Assembly: GCA_030538275.1 (NCBI GenBank)
Contig: JAUNUH010000005.1
Location: 124,001 to 188,000, forward strand
DNA: 64,000 nucleotides
Direction: 5' to 3'
Origin: Flavobacteriaceae bacterium
Lineage (GTDB): Bacteria > Bacteroidota > Bacteroidia > Flavobacteriales > Weeksellaceae
Of the stretch, positions 19,039 to 29,000 are shown piece after piece. Positions within the stretch are counted from its first letter, which is position 1. Each line of letters starts with the position of its first letter. Position numbers and translations under genes: made by a program. Under the pieces are notes generated by a model. The model was given only the letters and a program-made list of their open reading frames with translations, ran no database searches and was not told the origin of the DNA.

Positions 19039-19193
19039 ATGGGTTGAATTTTCATTTTGGTATTTTTATGGGGTTTTTGTTGGGATTTATTATAGGAAAA
19101 AGAAATAATTAGCCCATATAGAGGGTGATTTATATTAAAAAAGCGTTAAGAGTGGGAGATGTAGTATAAAATCATTGGGGTGAGAAGAGTCAT

Positions 19194-19259
19194 GTATAAT
19201 TTACACTAATGAACTACAAGGTATTGATAATCAATGATTATATATAGTGTACAAAATAC
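19194..19259. promoter_or_regulatory. inverted-repeat operator candidate upstream of the sus operon
   Basis: Two 15-base arms, GTATAATTTACACTA (19194-19208) and TAGTGTACAAAATAC (19245-19259), are inverted repeats with 3 mismatches, and the inner seven bases (TACACTA/TAGTGTA) are perfect. Between them lies the perfect palindrome ATTGATAATCAAT (19223-19235). All sit just upstream of the -33 box at 19270, a position suited to an activator. The binding protein is unknown. Confidence 0.5.
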
Positions 19260-19269
19260 AATTAATTCA

Positions 19270-19299
19270 TTGTGTTTTCAATTCTTTATTTTAACTTTG
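19270..19299 (+). promoter_or_regulatory. promoter of the sus operon
   Basis: TTG (19270-19272), 19 bases, TAACTTTG (19292-19299): a full match to the Bacteroidota -33/-7 consensus, 46 bases before the susC-like ATG. Confidence 0.75.
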
Positions 19300-19345
19300 T
19301 AGCGTAAAAATTACAAAATGTTAATGATAAAATAACATAAAGAGC

Positions 19346-22279
19346 ATGAGAAATATTTTAATGAAATATGCCTTGGCTGTTTGTTTGTTGGTGGGTGCCA
19401 CTTCTATTTTGCAAGCGCAAATGATAGTAGAGGGTACTGTAAATGATTCCAGCGGCTTTCCAGCTTTAAGTGCATTGGTTAGGGCTGGCGAATCTGAGGC
19501 AGAGACCGACTTTGATGGTTATTATGAGCTTGAGGTTGGCAGTACAGACGCTATTGGCGGGAATGTAACGCTTATAGTAGTGGGTATCGATGGTAGTGAA
19601 GCCACGGTTGTAATTCCATATCAAGAGGGTGGGCGAGTGACTCAGAACTTTGATTTGGGTGCGATTCAGCTATCAGAGGTTGTTGCCATAGGTTATGGAA
19701 CCATTAGAAAAAGTGATGTCACAGGTGCTGTTGATTTATTGACGGCAGAGGACTTCAACCAAGGTCCTGTAATTTCTGCACAACAGATGATTCAAGGAAA
19801 GTCAGCTGGTGTTCAGGTAACTTCTGGCGGTGGTGGACCTGGTGAAGGGCAGAATATCCGTATTCGTGGTATTGGTTCACTTTCATTAAATTCAGAGCCG
19901 TTAATCGTTGTCGATGGTGTGCCGATTTCTGAAGGAAATGTAGGTGGTTCACGTAATATTTTGAACAGCATCAACCCGAATGATATCGAAAGTATTTCTG
20001 TATTAAAAGATGCTTCTGCTACTGCGATTTATGGTTCGCGTGGTGGTAATGGTGTTATCATTATCGAAACCAAAAAAGGGCGTAAAGGAGGTTTGAAATA
20101 TCAACTTTCATCGCAGGTTTCCTTTAGTGAAGTCATTGATTATGTGGATGTGTTGACAGGAGATCAGGTTCGGGATTTTGTAAATCAATTTGGTACTGCG
20201 GCACAGATTGCGCAGCTAGGAACGGCTAATACCAATTGGCAGGAGCAAATATTTCAGAATGCCATCGGTTGGGATAATAATTTAAGTGTTCGCGGAGGGT
20301 TATTTGGAATTCCTTTCAGAGCATCTGTGGGTTATGCCACGAATGAGGGTATTTTGAAAACGGATCAACTCGATCGATATACTGGTAGTTTGAGTTTAAC
20401 ACCAAAATTATTTGATGATGCTCTTTCTATTGAAATGAACGTAAAAGGATCTTATATAGAAAATCAGTTTGCAGACAGGGGTGCTATAGGGCAGGCTGTA
20501 GGCTTTGACCCGACACAGTCTATCCGTATGGATGATGGCCGCTACTGGAACTGGTACCGAGATAATACCAATCAATTGTTGAGCGACGTGGTAAACATCA
20601 ACCCGCTGGCCTTGCTGGAATATCGCGATGATACTTCTGAGGTAAGGAGAATGATTGCTAATTCTAAATTTGATTATGCATTACCTTGGGTGAGTGGTTT
20701 GAACGCTGTTTTGAACCTAGGCTATGATGTAACCAATTCACATGGTAGAGTTATTTTGCCAGCTGAATTTCCATCACATCTAGCGGGTTGGGCAGGTAAT
20801 TTTTCAAACTACGGAAACGCGCGTATCAACAAATTATTAGACGCCTATTTAGTGTATGACAAAGAATTGTGGACAGATAGTAAACTTACCTTTACTTCGG
20901 GTTATTCCTACCAAAATTTCTATGGCAGAAATAATTCTTATGAAATCAGATATCAAGACAATGAGGAGGCTACTTCAATGGATACTTGGCAATCGAATCT
21001 GCAATCTTTCTTTGGACGTATGATTTTTGATTTAAACCAAAAATATATATTAACTGCTACTTTAAGAGCAGATGCATCGTCTAAATTAAATCCTAACAAC
21101 CGTTGGGGAATATTCCCATCTTTTGCGATTGGTTGGAATTTACACAAAGAGGATATGTTCAATACCATTCCATGGTTGTCAAATTTAAAGCTTAGAGCTG
21201 GATATGGTAAAGTTGGTAACGTAAACGGATTGGGTGATTACAACTTCTTGGTAAGATATCAAGGAAATATTCAAGGAGCCTATTATCCGTTTGGAAGTGA
21301 ATTTTATAATACTTATCGTCCAGAGGTATATAATCCTGATTTGCGTTGGGAAATCAGTAATACAACCAATATTGCTTTGGATTATGGATTGTTTAATAAT
21401 CGCTTGAATGGTTATATTGATTTCTATATCAGAAATTCAGAAGATTTAATCGCTTCTACGATTATCGATCCTTTCACCAATTTTGGAAACGTGGTGAATT
21501 ATAATTTTGGTAATATGAAAAACAGAGGTGTGGAATTCGCTTTGAATTATGATATCATCAAATCACAAGAGTTTAAGTGGAATATTGGATATAATATCAA
21601 TGTTAATGACAATGAAATTACCAAGTTGAATACACCTACAATGACAGGAGGGATTTCTGGCGGAACTGGAAATAATATTCAAATTCAAAATGAAGGATTC
21701 TCGGCAAATTCATTCTATGTTTACCAACAATTGTACGATCAAGACGGTAAGCCTGTGGATAATGCCGTAGTAGATAGAAATGGCGACGGTCAAATTAATG
21801 ACAATGACCGCTATTTATATAAAGATCCATTTGCAGATATCACAATGGGCATTAACACCTCTTTTAGTTACAAAAACTTTGATTTCAGTGCAGTGTCGAG
21901 AGTGAGTTTAGGCAACTACGTATATAATAATACTGCATCAGCCAATTCTTATCGAGGTCGATTATTCGAAAACGGAATTATCAGAAACGTTCACGCTGAC
22001 TTTGTAAATACAGGATTTATAGCCATGGAAGAAGAAGTTCTGATGAGTGATTATTATATAGAAGACGCATCTTTTTTCAAATTGGATAATATTACTTTGG
22101 GTTATACTTTGCCATCTGCATGGTTGAATAATGTAGATATGCGTGTATTTGGTACAGTGAACAATGTATTGACGGTTACAGATTATTCTGGATTGGATCC
22201 AGAAGTTTTTGGAGGAATTGATAATAACTTCTATCCAAGGCCTCGAATCTGGAGTTTTGGTGTAAATGTTAACTTTTAA
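19346..22279 (+). CDS. SusC/RagA-type TonB-dependent outer-membrane transporter
   Basis: 977 residues. Signal peptide 1-25 (cut after ILQAQ), a carboxypeptidase-regulatory-like Ig domain (about 27-100), the SusC signature and TonB plug from about 113 (VAIGYGTIRKSDVTGAV, then IRIRGIGSL, VLKDASATAIYGSRG) and a 22-strand barrel to the C-terminus, which ends in aromatic FGVNVNF as expected for an outer-membrane protein. It imports a glycan or peptide oligomer together with the SusD-like lid encoded 11 bases downstream. Substrate is not visible from the sequence; the two SusE/F-type proteins favour a glycan of the starch or glucan type. Confidence 0.96.
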   Translation: MRNILMKYALAVCLLVGATSILQAQMIVEGTVNDSSGFPALSALVRAGESEAETDFDGYYELEVGSTDAIGGNVTLIVVGIDGSEATVVIPYQEGGRVTQNFDLGAIQLSEVVAIGYGTIRKSDVTGAVDLLTAEDFNQGPVISAQQMIQGKSAGVQVTSGGGGPGEGQNIRIRGIGSLSLNSEPLIVVDGVPISEGNVGGSRNILNSINPNDIESISVLKDASATAIYGSRGGNGVIIIETKKGRKGGLKYQLSSQVSFSEVIDYVDVLTGDQVRDFVNQFGTAAQIAQLGTANTNWQEQIFQNAIGWDNNLSVRGGLFGIPFRASVGYATNEGILKTDQLDRYTGSLSLTPKLFDDALSIEMNVKGSYIENQFADRGAIGQAVGFDPTQSIRMDDGRYWNWYRDNTNQLLSDVVNINPLALLEYRDDTSEVRRMIANSKFDYALPWVSGLNAVLNLGYDVTNSHGRVILPAEFPSHLAGWAGNFSNYGNARINKLLDAYLVYDKELWTDSKLTFTSGYSYQNFYGRNNSYEIRYQDNEEATSMDTWQSNLQSFFGRMIFDLNQKYILTATLRADASSKLNPNNRWGIFPSFAIGWNLHKEDMFNTIPWLSNLKLRAGYGKVGNVNGLGDYNFLVRYQGNIQGAYYPFGSEFYNTYRPEVYNPDLRWEISNTTNIALDYGLFNNRLNGYIDFYIRNSEDLIASTIIDPFTNFGNVVNYNFGNMKNRGVEFALNYDIIKSQEFKWNIGYNINVNDNEITKLNTPTMTGGISGGTGNNIQIQNEGFSANSFYVYQQLYDQDGKPVDNAVVDRNGDGQINDNDRYLYKDPFADITMGINTSFSYKNFDFSAVSRVSLGNYVYNNTASANSYRGRLFENGIIRNVHADFVNTGFIAMEEEVLMSDYYIEDASFFKLDNITLGYTLPSAWLNNVDMRVFGTVNNVLTVTDYSGLDPEVFGGIDNNFYPRPRIWSFGVNVNF

Positions 22280-22290
22280 ATTAACCAATA

Positions 22291-23901
22291 ATGAAAATAA
22301 ATAAATTCAAATTATATGCAATTGCAATTATTATTGCGTTGAGTACGACCTCGTGTCTGGACGATTTAGATCAAACTCCAATCGATCCTGATTCATTTAC
22401 CGAGTTGGATGTATATGCCAATGAGGCTATGGCAAAAAGTGCATTGGCAAAATTGTATGCCGCACTTGCCCTTACAGGTCAACAAGGAGCAACCGGACAG
22501 CCCGACATTGCCGGTATTGATGAAGGAACTTCACAATTTACACGGATGTACTATACCCATCAAGTATTAACGACAGATGAGGCAGTAGTAGGCTGGGGAG
22601 ACCCAGGTCTTCCAGATTTTCACGCCATGAATTGGAGTTCGGGAAATGACTTTGTAAATGGCTTATGGTCTAGATTGGCACAAGAAGTATCTTTCTGTAA
22701 CTCATTTATAGAAAAAGCGGCACAACTAGACAGTGATGAAACAAATAATTTCATAGCAGAAGCTAGATTTTTAAGAGCTTATTCCTATTCTGTTTTGATG
22801 GATGTATTTGGTTCTGTACCAGTGGTAACACAAGTTTCTGCAGAATTGCCAACTCAAAATTCAAGAACGGAAGTCTTTAATTTTATTGAATCTGAATTGT
22901 TGGATTTGGTTTCCAATCTCAAAGAACCTGGAACCAACGAATATGGCCGTGTCGATAAAGCTGCTGCTTGGGCTTTGTTGTCGAGAATTTATCTCAATGC
23001 AGAAGTTTATACCGGTACGCCAAAATGGAACGAAGCTGCGCAATTTGCCCAAATGGCAATCAATACTTCGTATCAGATTAATATGAATGATGCAAATGGT
23101 AACGGAACGGCTTATGACGAATTGTTTTTGGCCGATAACAATACGAATGGTGCTCAGAATGAATTTATTTTCCCTATTCAATTCGATGGAATTCAATCCA
23201 GAACTTATGGTGGAACTACATTTTTGATTAATGGTTCTATCGGTGGAAATATGACTCCGGCAGATTTGGGTGTGGATGGCGGATGGGGCGGTATGCGTAC
23301 CACCAAAGCACTTGTTTCTAAATTCCAAGCATCACAATACGATGGAGATGGAGCTCCTATTGCATGGACAGATAAACGTGCTATGTTCTTTACCGATGGC
23401 CAATCTTATGAAATAAATGTTATTCCTAACGCATTTGAAGAGGGTTATGCTGTAACCAAATTCAAAAATGTAAAAAGTAACGGTACCCGTGGAAGTGACG
23501 GCACCTTTGCTGATACAGATTTAGCAGCAATACGCATGGCAGAAGTTTATTTGAACTATGCAGAAGCAGTGTTGAGAGGAGGTTCTGGAGATTTGGGTAC
23601 AGCCGTGAATTTGGTAAATGAATTGAGAACAAGAGCTTACGGAAACAGTAGTGGCAACATCAATTCAACAAGTCTCACATTGGACTTTGTTTTGGACGAA
23701 AGAGCGAGAGAGCTGTATTGGGAAGGGTTCAGAAGAACAGATTTGATTCGCTATGGATTATTTACCAGTGGTGCATATCTATGGCCTTTCAAAGGCGGAG
23801 TTCCTACAGGAACTTCTGTACCTTCATATCGACAATTGTTCCCGATTCCAGCCGATGCCATCGTGGCAAATCCGAATTATGTTCAAAATACTGGCTATTA
23901 A
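22291..23901 (+). CDS. SusD/RagB-type outer-membrane lipoprotein
   Basis: 536 residues. Lipobox ending in the Cys of STTSCLDDLDQTP (about residue 22). TPR-rich SusD fold: family patterns AEARFLRAYSYSVLMDVFG near 155-172, AAWALLSRIYLNA near 225, DLAAIRMAEVYLNYAEA near 410-425, and the C-terminal LDFVLDERARELYWEGFRRTDLIRYG typical of the family. It forms the substrate-binding lid on the SusC-like barrel. Second gene of the operon. Confidence 0.96.
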   Translation: MKINKFKLYAIAIIIALSTTSCLDDLDQTPIDPDSFTELDVYANEAMAKSALAKLYAALALTGQQGATGQPDIAGIDEGTSQFTRMYYTHQVLTTDEAVVGWGDPGLPDFHAMNWSSGNDFVNGLWSRLAQEVSFCNSFIEKAAQLDSDETNNFIAEARFLRAYSYSVLMDVFGSVPVVTQVSAELPTQNSRTEVFNFIESELLDLVSNLKEPGTNEYGRVDKAAAWALLSRIYLNAEVYTGTPKWNEAAQFAQMAINTSYQINMNDANGNGTAYDELFLADNNTNGAQNEFIFPIQFDGIQSRTYGGTTFLINGSIGGNMTPADLGVDGGWGGMRTTKALVSKFQASQYDGDGAPIAWTDKRAMFFTDGQSYEINVIPNAFEEGYAVTKFKNVKSNGTRGSDGTFADTDLAAIRMAEVYLNYAEAVLRGGSGDLGTAVNLVNELRTRAYGNSSGNINSTSLTLDFVLDERARELYWEGFRRTDLIRYGLFTSGAYLWPFKGGVPTGTSVPSYRQLFPIPADAIVANPNYVQNTGY

Positions 23902-23917
23902 TTTAAATTAATTTGAT

Positions 23918-25057
23918 ATGAAAAATATTTTAAAATATATTGGGATTTTGCTACCCATGCTTTTTATATTCTCTTGTGAGGATGATAAAGAACTAACTTA
24001 TGCCATTCCCACTAATGCGCCAATAGTACTCGAAGCTGAAAATACTTCTGTGAATTTGGATGCTAATTATAAGAATACGCCTGCCTTGACCTTGGTTTGG
24101 TCGCATGCAGATTATAATGTGCAAACATTACCTAGTTATACGATTCAATTTGGACTTAATTCCAATTTTGAAAATGCCGTGGATGTAATTACACTTTCAA
24201 ACCGGTCTTATACTTGGACAGTAGAGCAATTGAATAATCAAGTTCAAGCCATGGGAATGCCACCGAATGAGATTGGGAATTTATTCATAAGAGTAGTTTC
24301 TTCTTTAGGAAATCAACAACAATTACCTATGACATCAAATGTGGTGTCATTTGACATGGTTCCGTATGTAACTTATGCATTTGATGATTATTACATGGTA
24401 GGAAATGCTACAGCTGCAGGTTGGAACCCGAACAACAACAATCAGGCACTTTTTAGAGATCCGAATAATGAGAATTTATTCCACTTTACGGGTTATTTTG
24501 ACAGTGCTGATGCCGGAAATATAAATGAAGGTAGATTCAAATTAATCGAAATTCTCGGAATGTGGCAACCACAATGGGGTGACAAGAGACCAGAAGGTGA
24601 GGATACTATTGTGGCCGTAGGTGAAGTTGCAGGAAATCCAGCAACCCAAGGTGGTGATCCGGGTAGATTTGGCGTGCCAGCATCAGGTTACTATACATTC
24701 GGAATCAATTTTGAAACATTATCTTATACTGTAACACCCTACGACGCATCAGGCGCAGCAGTGTATAATACTATAGGAATTATAGGTGACGCTACTCCAA
24801 ACGGTTGGGATTCAGATATTAACATGATGCGAAATGAAGCCCACGATCCCCATAATTGGTATGCACAAAACGTAACCTTGGTCAATGGCGCTATTAAATT
24901 CAGAGCCAATGACGATTGGGATGTGAATTGGGGCGGAACGACAGCTTATAGCGGTACAGGAACTCTTGGCGGTGATAATATTACTGTAACTTCTGGCGTG
25001 TACAATATATGGTTTAATGATTTGACAGGTGATTATCAATTAATTCCTCAAGATTAA
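23918..25057 (+). CDS. SusE/SusF-like surface glycan-binding lipoprotein (first copy)
   Basis: 379 residues. Lipobox FIFSCED, then a SusE N-terminal domain (about 30-145; LVWSHADYN, YTIQFGLN) and two tandem carbohydrate-binding-like modules (about 155-280 and 285-379), each starting with a G-x-A-T-x-x-GW pattern (YYMVGNATAAGWNPNNNNQ; IGIIGDATPNGWDSD). Tryptophans in these loops are the kind used to bind sugar rings. It is a paralogue of the next gene, very similar over the C-terminal half. Third gene of the operon. Confidence 0.88.
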   Translation: MKNILKYIGILLPMLFIFSCEDDKELTYAIPTNAPIVLEAENTSVNLDANYKNTPALTLVWSHADYNVQTLPSYTIQFGLNSNFENAVDVITLSNRSYTWTVEQLNNQVQAMGMPPNEIGNLFIRVVSSLGNQQQLPMTSNVVSFDMVPYVTYAFDDYYMVGNATAAGWNPNNNNQALFRDPNNENLFHFTGYFDSADAGNINEGRFKLIEILGMWQPQWGDKRPEGEDTIVAVGEVAGNPATQGGDPGRFGVPASGYYTFGINFETLSYTVTPYDASGAAVYNTIGIIGDATPNGWDSDINMMRNEAHDPHNWYAQNVTLVNGAIKFRANDDWDVNWGGTTAYSGTGTLGGDNITVTSGVYNIWFNDLTGDYQLIPQD

Positions 25058-25061
25058 TACA

Positions 25062-26486
25062 ATGAAAAACATTTTTAAAATATTCACATTCCTGTTCATC
25101 CCATTTTTAATTGTGGGATGCTCAGATGACGAGATTGCTCCTATCATTGAAGCAAGTGATCTAAGGTTGGTCGACCCGGGTATTACAACTCTTACCCTCA
25201 ATCTAAATACGCCTGATGTAAACGCTCTGGTTCTATCATGGGACGATTTTTCGGGTTATACGGGTCAATATTCAGTGCAAATTGCAAAAGATGCCTCTTT
25301 TGAGAATTGGATTGAATTGGGAACGACTTCCAATAATAATTTCGCATTGAATATGGCTCATTTTAATGCTATAATTAATCAATTAGACATTACACCATAT
25401 TTGGCTTCTACCGTATATATTCGGGTAAACAATGGTGCTCTCACCTCCAACAGTATTTTCTTTAATGTAAAATCATATCCATTGTCTGGACCGGTAATCA
25501 CCACACCACAAGGTGGATTGGAAATTGCAATTAATTCAGAAACTCCCAATGATCAAGCCATTCAAATTTCATGGGACGACTATGGATATGGAAGTACTGA
25601 TGCCAATGTGACTTACATTGTTCAAATGGCTTTGGCTGGAACCAATTTTGCCAATCCTGTAGTGTTGAGCAATACATCAAACACCAGTATCACTATTTCA
25701 CATGCAGATTTGAATAACTATGCAATGGCAGCAGGAATCGGTGAGTTGAGCACAGCCGAAGTAGAAATTAGAGTGCTATCTATGATAAATGCCACAACAG
25801 GCGAAACCTTACAGTTTGTAAGTGTTTCTGTAAGCGTGAGCATTACCACGGCAGAAGGAGGAATCCAATATTTTTACCTAGTAGGTGAAGCTGTGGCAGC
25901 GGGTTGGAATCCGAATAATAATAATCAACCATTGTTTAATGACGCTGCTAATCCAGCTACAGCATACTTCACAGGTAGATTTTTGCCAGGTGGATTCAAA
26001 GTCATTGAAGAATTAGGAAATTGGCAGCCACAATGGGGATCTAATGATGGTTCAACGCTTGCTCTCAACGATGGAAGCGGAAATGACCCAGATGTGTTTT
26101 CGACTCCGTCTGAGGGTTATTATACTTTTACCTTTAATTCTCAAGGTAGTGGTGGAACTTTTAGCCTCACACCGTTTGATGCCAGTGGCGCAGCAACCTA
26201 TTCCACTATTGGAATTATAGGTGATGCTACTGCCGACGGATGGAACAGCGACCAGGATATGACGCAATCTGATTTTGACCCGCATATTTGGTATGCGCAT
26301 AATGTGAATTTGAGCGGTGGCGAAATCAAATTCAGAGCAGAGAATGGTTGGGATATTAATTGGGGCGCAAATACTCCATTATTTGGTCAGGGAACACCAG
26401 GTGGGCCAAATATTCCTGTTGATGCAGGGGTTTATCATATCTGGTTCAATGACTTAGATGGTAGATATATTTTAATTGCGCAATAG
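25062..26486 (+). CDS. SusE/SusF-like surface glycan-binding lipoprotein (second copy)
   Basis: 474 residues, starting 5 bases after the previous stop. Lipobox LIVGCSDD. It carries one extra Ig-like SusE-type domain (about 140-265; IQISWDDYGYG) compared with the first copy, then the same pair of binding modules (YYLVGEAVAAGWNPNNNNQ-like and IGIIGDATADGWNSD) to the C-terminus. The near-equal module sequences show a tandem duplication. Last gene of the operon; a terminator follows. No glycoside hydrolase, transporter or regulator gene follows, so the enzyme must be encoded elsewhere. Confidence 0.87.
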   Translation: MKNIFKIFTFLFIPFLIVGCSDDEIAPIIEASDLRLVDPGITTLTLNLNTPDVNALVLSWDDFSGYTGQYSVQIAKDASFENWIELGTTSNNNFALNMAHFNAIINQLDITPYLASTVYIRVNNGALTSNSIFFNVKSYPLSGPVITTPQGGLEIAINSETPNDQAIQISWDDYGYGSTDANVTYIVQMALAGTNFANPVVLSNTSNTSITISHADLNNYAMAAGIGELSTAEVEIRVLSMINATTGETLQFVSVSVSVSITTAEGGIQYFYLVGEAVAAGWNPNNNNQPLFNDAANPATAYFTGRFLPGGFKVIEELGNWQPQWGSNDGSTLALNDGSGNDPDVFSTPSEGYYTFTFNSQGSGGTFSLTPFDASGAATYSTIGIIGDATADGWNSDQDMTQSDFDPHIWYAHNVNLSGGEIKFRAENGWDINWGANTPLFGQGTPGGPNIPVDAGVYHIWFNDLDGRYILIAQ

Positions 26487-26512
26487 AAATTAATTTATAT
26501 AAATTTTTAAAC

Positions 26513-26543
26513 AAAAAAGCCGCTTATCATGAGCGGTTTTTTT
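26513..26543 (+). terminator. terminator of the sus operon
   Basis: CCGCT (26520-26524) pairs with AGCGG around a short loop, flanked by A and T runs. Confidence 0.8.
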
Positions 26544-26593
26544 GTTTGAAAATAGAAATAAAAGATTTATCCAGCTCATTTTTTAAAATTTCC

Positions 26594-26627
26594 TTGAATC
26601 AAGAGTAATAGCAATTGTGTATTTTTG
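26594..26627 (+). promoter_or_regulatory. promoter of era (leaderless type)
   Basis: TTG at 26594-26596 and TATTTTTG at 26620-26627 (spacer 23, longer than usual). The -7 box ends 4 bases before the ATG at 26632, and would overlap any longer N-terminus. Confidence 0.5.
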
Positions 26628-26631
26628 TCTG

Positions 26632-27516
26632 ATGCAAGAAAAATTTAAATCAGGTTTTGTCAATATTATCGGGAATCCCAATGTCGGTAAATCGACACTC
26701 ATGAACCAATTGGTTGGCGAGCGACTTTCTATCATCACCAATAAAGTTCAGACCACTCGACACCGTATTCTGGGCATTGTAACCACTGCCGAAATGCAAA
26801 TTGTTTTTTCGGATACGCCTGGAATCCTCAATCCAGCTTATGAACTCCAATCCAAAATGATGGATTTTGTTTATGAGGCATTTAAGGATGCAGATATTAT
26901 ATTATATGTGGTTGAGCCTGATGAAAAACAATTGCTGAATGAAGAATTCAATGAAAAATTAAAAAAATTGAAAGTTCCTGTGATTGTTTTGATTAATAAA
27001 ATCGATACAATAGGCCAATCGAATCTTGAAGAAATTGTAAACTATTGGCATCAACAGTTGCCAGAGGCCGAAATTTTACCAATTTCTGCATTGAATGGCT
27101 TTAATACAGATTTTTTATTGAATAAAATCAAAAATTTGTTACCAGAAGGGCCAATGTACTTTCCAGAGGACCAACTCACAGACAAATCCGAACGCTTTAT
27201 TGTGAACGAAGTGGTAAGAGAGCGCATTTTAGAAAATTACCAACAAGAGATTCCTTATGCGGTAGAGGTAGTGACCGAACGATTTATAGAAGAAGATGAT
27301 ATTATCAAAATAGATGCAGATATTTACGTAGAACGTGATTCACAAAAGGGAATTTTAATTGGTCACAAAGGCACTTCATTGAGCAAAGTGGGTAAAGAAG
27401 CACGAGAGGAGCTTGAAAAGTTTTTTGGAAAAAAAATTTACCTCAAATTATTTGTCAAAGTGAAGAAAAACTGGCGTAAAAAAGACTCAGATTTACGAAA
27501 ATTCGGTTATAATTAA
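26632..27516 (+). CDS. era: GTPase Era
   Basis: Ribosome assembly GTPase acting on 16S rRNA. 294 residues from the ATG at 26632; an in-frame TTG 15 bases upstream is rejected because the promoter -7 box lies there. G1 is GNPNVGKST, G3 DTPG, G4 NKID, G5 ISALNG; the C-terminal KH domain has GHKGTSLSKVGKEAREELE. The gene is convergent with der, 28 bases apart. All expected elements are present. Confidence 0.97.
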   Translation: MQEKFKSGFVNIIGNPNVGKSTLMNQLVGERLSIITNKVQTTRHRILGIVTTAEMQIVFSDTPGILNPAYELQSKMMDFVYEAFKDADIILYVVEPDEKQLLNEEFNEKLKKLKVPVIVLINKIDTIGQSNLEEIVNYWHQQLPEAEILPISALNGFNTDFLLNKIKNLLPEGPMYFPEDQLTDKSERFIVNEVVRERILENYQQEIPYAVEVVTERFIEEDDIIKIDADIYVERDSQKGILIGHKGTSLSKVGKEAREELEKFFGKKIYLKLFVKVKKNWRKKDSDLRKFGYN

Positions 27517-27544
27517 TCGATATAGCCGATCATTGATAAATTTT

Positions 27545-28852
27545 TTATTTCTGCCTGAAATAAACTTCTATAGGCACACCAGTAAAATCAAAATTTTTGC
27601 GCAATTGATTTTCAATAAATCTTTTATAAGGTTCTTTGATATATTGGGGTAAATTGGCAAAGAATGCAAACTGCGGCGTGCGGGTAGGCAGTTGAGTTGC
27701 GTATTTGATTTTGATATATTTTCCTTTGACAGCAGGTGGTGGTGTGTGTTCAATTATGGGTATCATTACTTCTATGAGCTTGCTTGTTTTGATTCGTTTT
27801 GAACGATTTTCATACACCATCATTGCTGTTTCTACAGCTTTATGAATCCGCTGTTTGGTAAGAGCAGAAATGAATAAAATAGGCACATCGGTAAAGGGAG
27901 CTATTTTGCTCCTAATTTCTTCTTCAAATTTTTTCATTGTGGCATTATCTTTTTCTACCGTATCCCATTTATTTACCAAAATCAAAATGCCCTTGCGGTT
28001 GCGTTGTACCAATTGAAAAATCTTCATATCCTGCGACTCTATTCCCTGTTGGGCGTCTATCATAAGTATTACAACATCCGAATCTTCTATAGCTCGCACG
28101 GCACGCATGACCGAGTAGAACTCCAAATCCTCATCTACATTACGTTTTTTACGCATTCCTGCCGTATCAATCAAAACAAATTCTTGTCCGAACTTATTAT
28201 AAACAGTTTCAATAGAATCGCGGGTAGTTCCTGCAATATTTGTTACGATGTTGCGATCCTCGCCCAGCAAGGCATTGGTGAAGGTCGATTTACCCACATT
28301 GGGTCGTCCTGCAATGGTGATTTTGGGTAATCCTTCATAAGGGTCTTGATGTATTTCATCACCAAAATAACTCACAATTTTGTCTAATAAATCCCCCGTT
28401 CCGCTACCATCCATAGCAGATATTGTATAGTAGGTCTCATGTCCCAATTCGTAGAATTCTACAGCATCCAGCAGATTTTTGTTGGTTTCTACCTTGTTCA
28501 CGGCAAGAATTACCGGTTTGTCTGTGCGTTGTAATAGACGATTCACCTCTCGATCCATGTCGGTGAGTCCGATTTGATTGTCCACTACAAATACGATGAC
28601 ATTGGCTTCTTCTATGGCCAATTCTACTTGTTTACGAATTTCAGCTTCAAAAATATCATCAGATCCTTCTATATATCCACCCGTATCTATCACGGTAAAT
28701 TCACGCCCGTTCCAGTCTGATTTTCCATAATGCCGGTCACGTGTTACACCAGGAACACTATCCACAATGGCTTCACGTTTTCTAAGCAATCTGTTAAAAA
28801 GTGTTGATTTACCTACATTTGGCCTTCCAACCAGTGCAACAATATTTGCCAT
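27545..28852 (-). CDS. der: GTPase Der (EngA)
   Basis: Double GTPase required for 50S subunit assembly. 435 residues from the ATG at 28852. First G domain starts [19 protein letters not shown], second at about residue 176 with [17 protein letters not shown]; both have DTGG/DTAG G3 and NKVE/NKWD G4 motifs. A C-terminal KH-like domain ends the protein. An upstream in-frame TTG at 28867 is rejected since the -7 box TACCTTTG covers it. Confidence 0.97.
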   Translation of the reverse strand: MANIVALVGRPNVGKSTLFNRLLRKREAIVDSVPGVTRDRHYGKSDWNGREFTVIDTGGYIEGSDDIFEAEIRKQVELAIEEANVIVFVVDNQIGLTDMDREVNRLLQRTDKPVILAVNKVETNKNLLDAVEFYELGHETYYTISAMDGSGTGDLLDKIVSYFGDEIHQDPYEGLPKITIAGRPNVGKSTFTNALLGEDRNIVTNIAGTTRDSIETVYNKFGQEFVLIDTAGMRKKRNVDEDLEFYSVMRAVRAIEDSDVVILMIDAQQGIESQDMKIFQLVQRNRKGILILVNKWDTVEKDNATMKKFEEEIRSKIAPFTDVPILFISALTKQRIHKAVETAMMVYENRSKRIKTSKLIEVMIPIIEHTPPPAVKGKYIKIKYATQLPTRTPQFAFFANLPQYIKEPYKRFIENQLRKNFDFTGVPIEVYFRQK

Positions 28853-28864
28853 ACAAAATTTTTG

Positions 28865-28872
28865 CAAAGGTA
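28865..28872 (-). promoter_or_regulatory. -7 promoter box of der
   Basis: Minus strand TACCTTTG, 12 bases before the ATG; it overlaps the alternative TTG start and so decides the start. Confidence 0.5.
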
Positions 28873-28935
28873 ATCATTCGTCATGAAAACCTGATATTGG
28901 GCTAATTTTAAAAATTCAGTTTTATTGGTATTTAA

Positions 28936-28976
28936 ACAAAAAAAAACCTGTCATTTGAATAAATAAACAGGTTTTA
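28936..28976 (-). terminator. terminator of sppA
   Basis: Inverted repeat AAAACCTG (28943-28950) and CAGGTTTT (28968-28975) with a T run on the minus strand, just after the sppA stop. Confidence 0.7.
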
Positions 28977-29000
28977 ATTCGTATAAAATTTTATTTTTTC

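Noticed and set aside
28852..28867. Longer N-termini of der and era from upstream TTG codons
   Set aside because: In both genes the extension coincides with the promoter -7 box and lacks family conservation.
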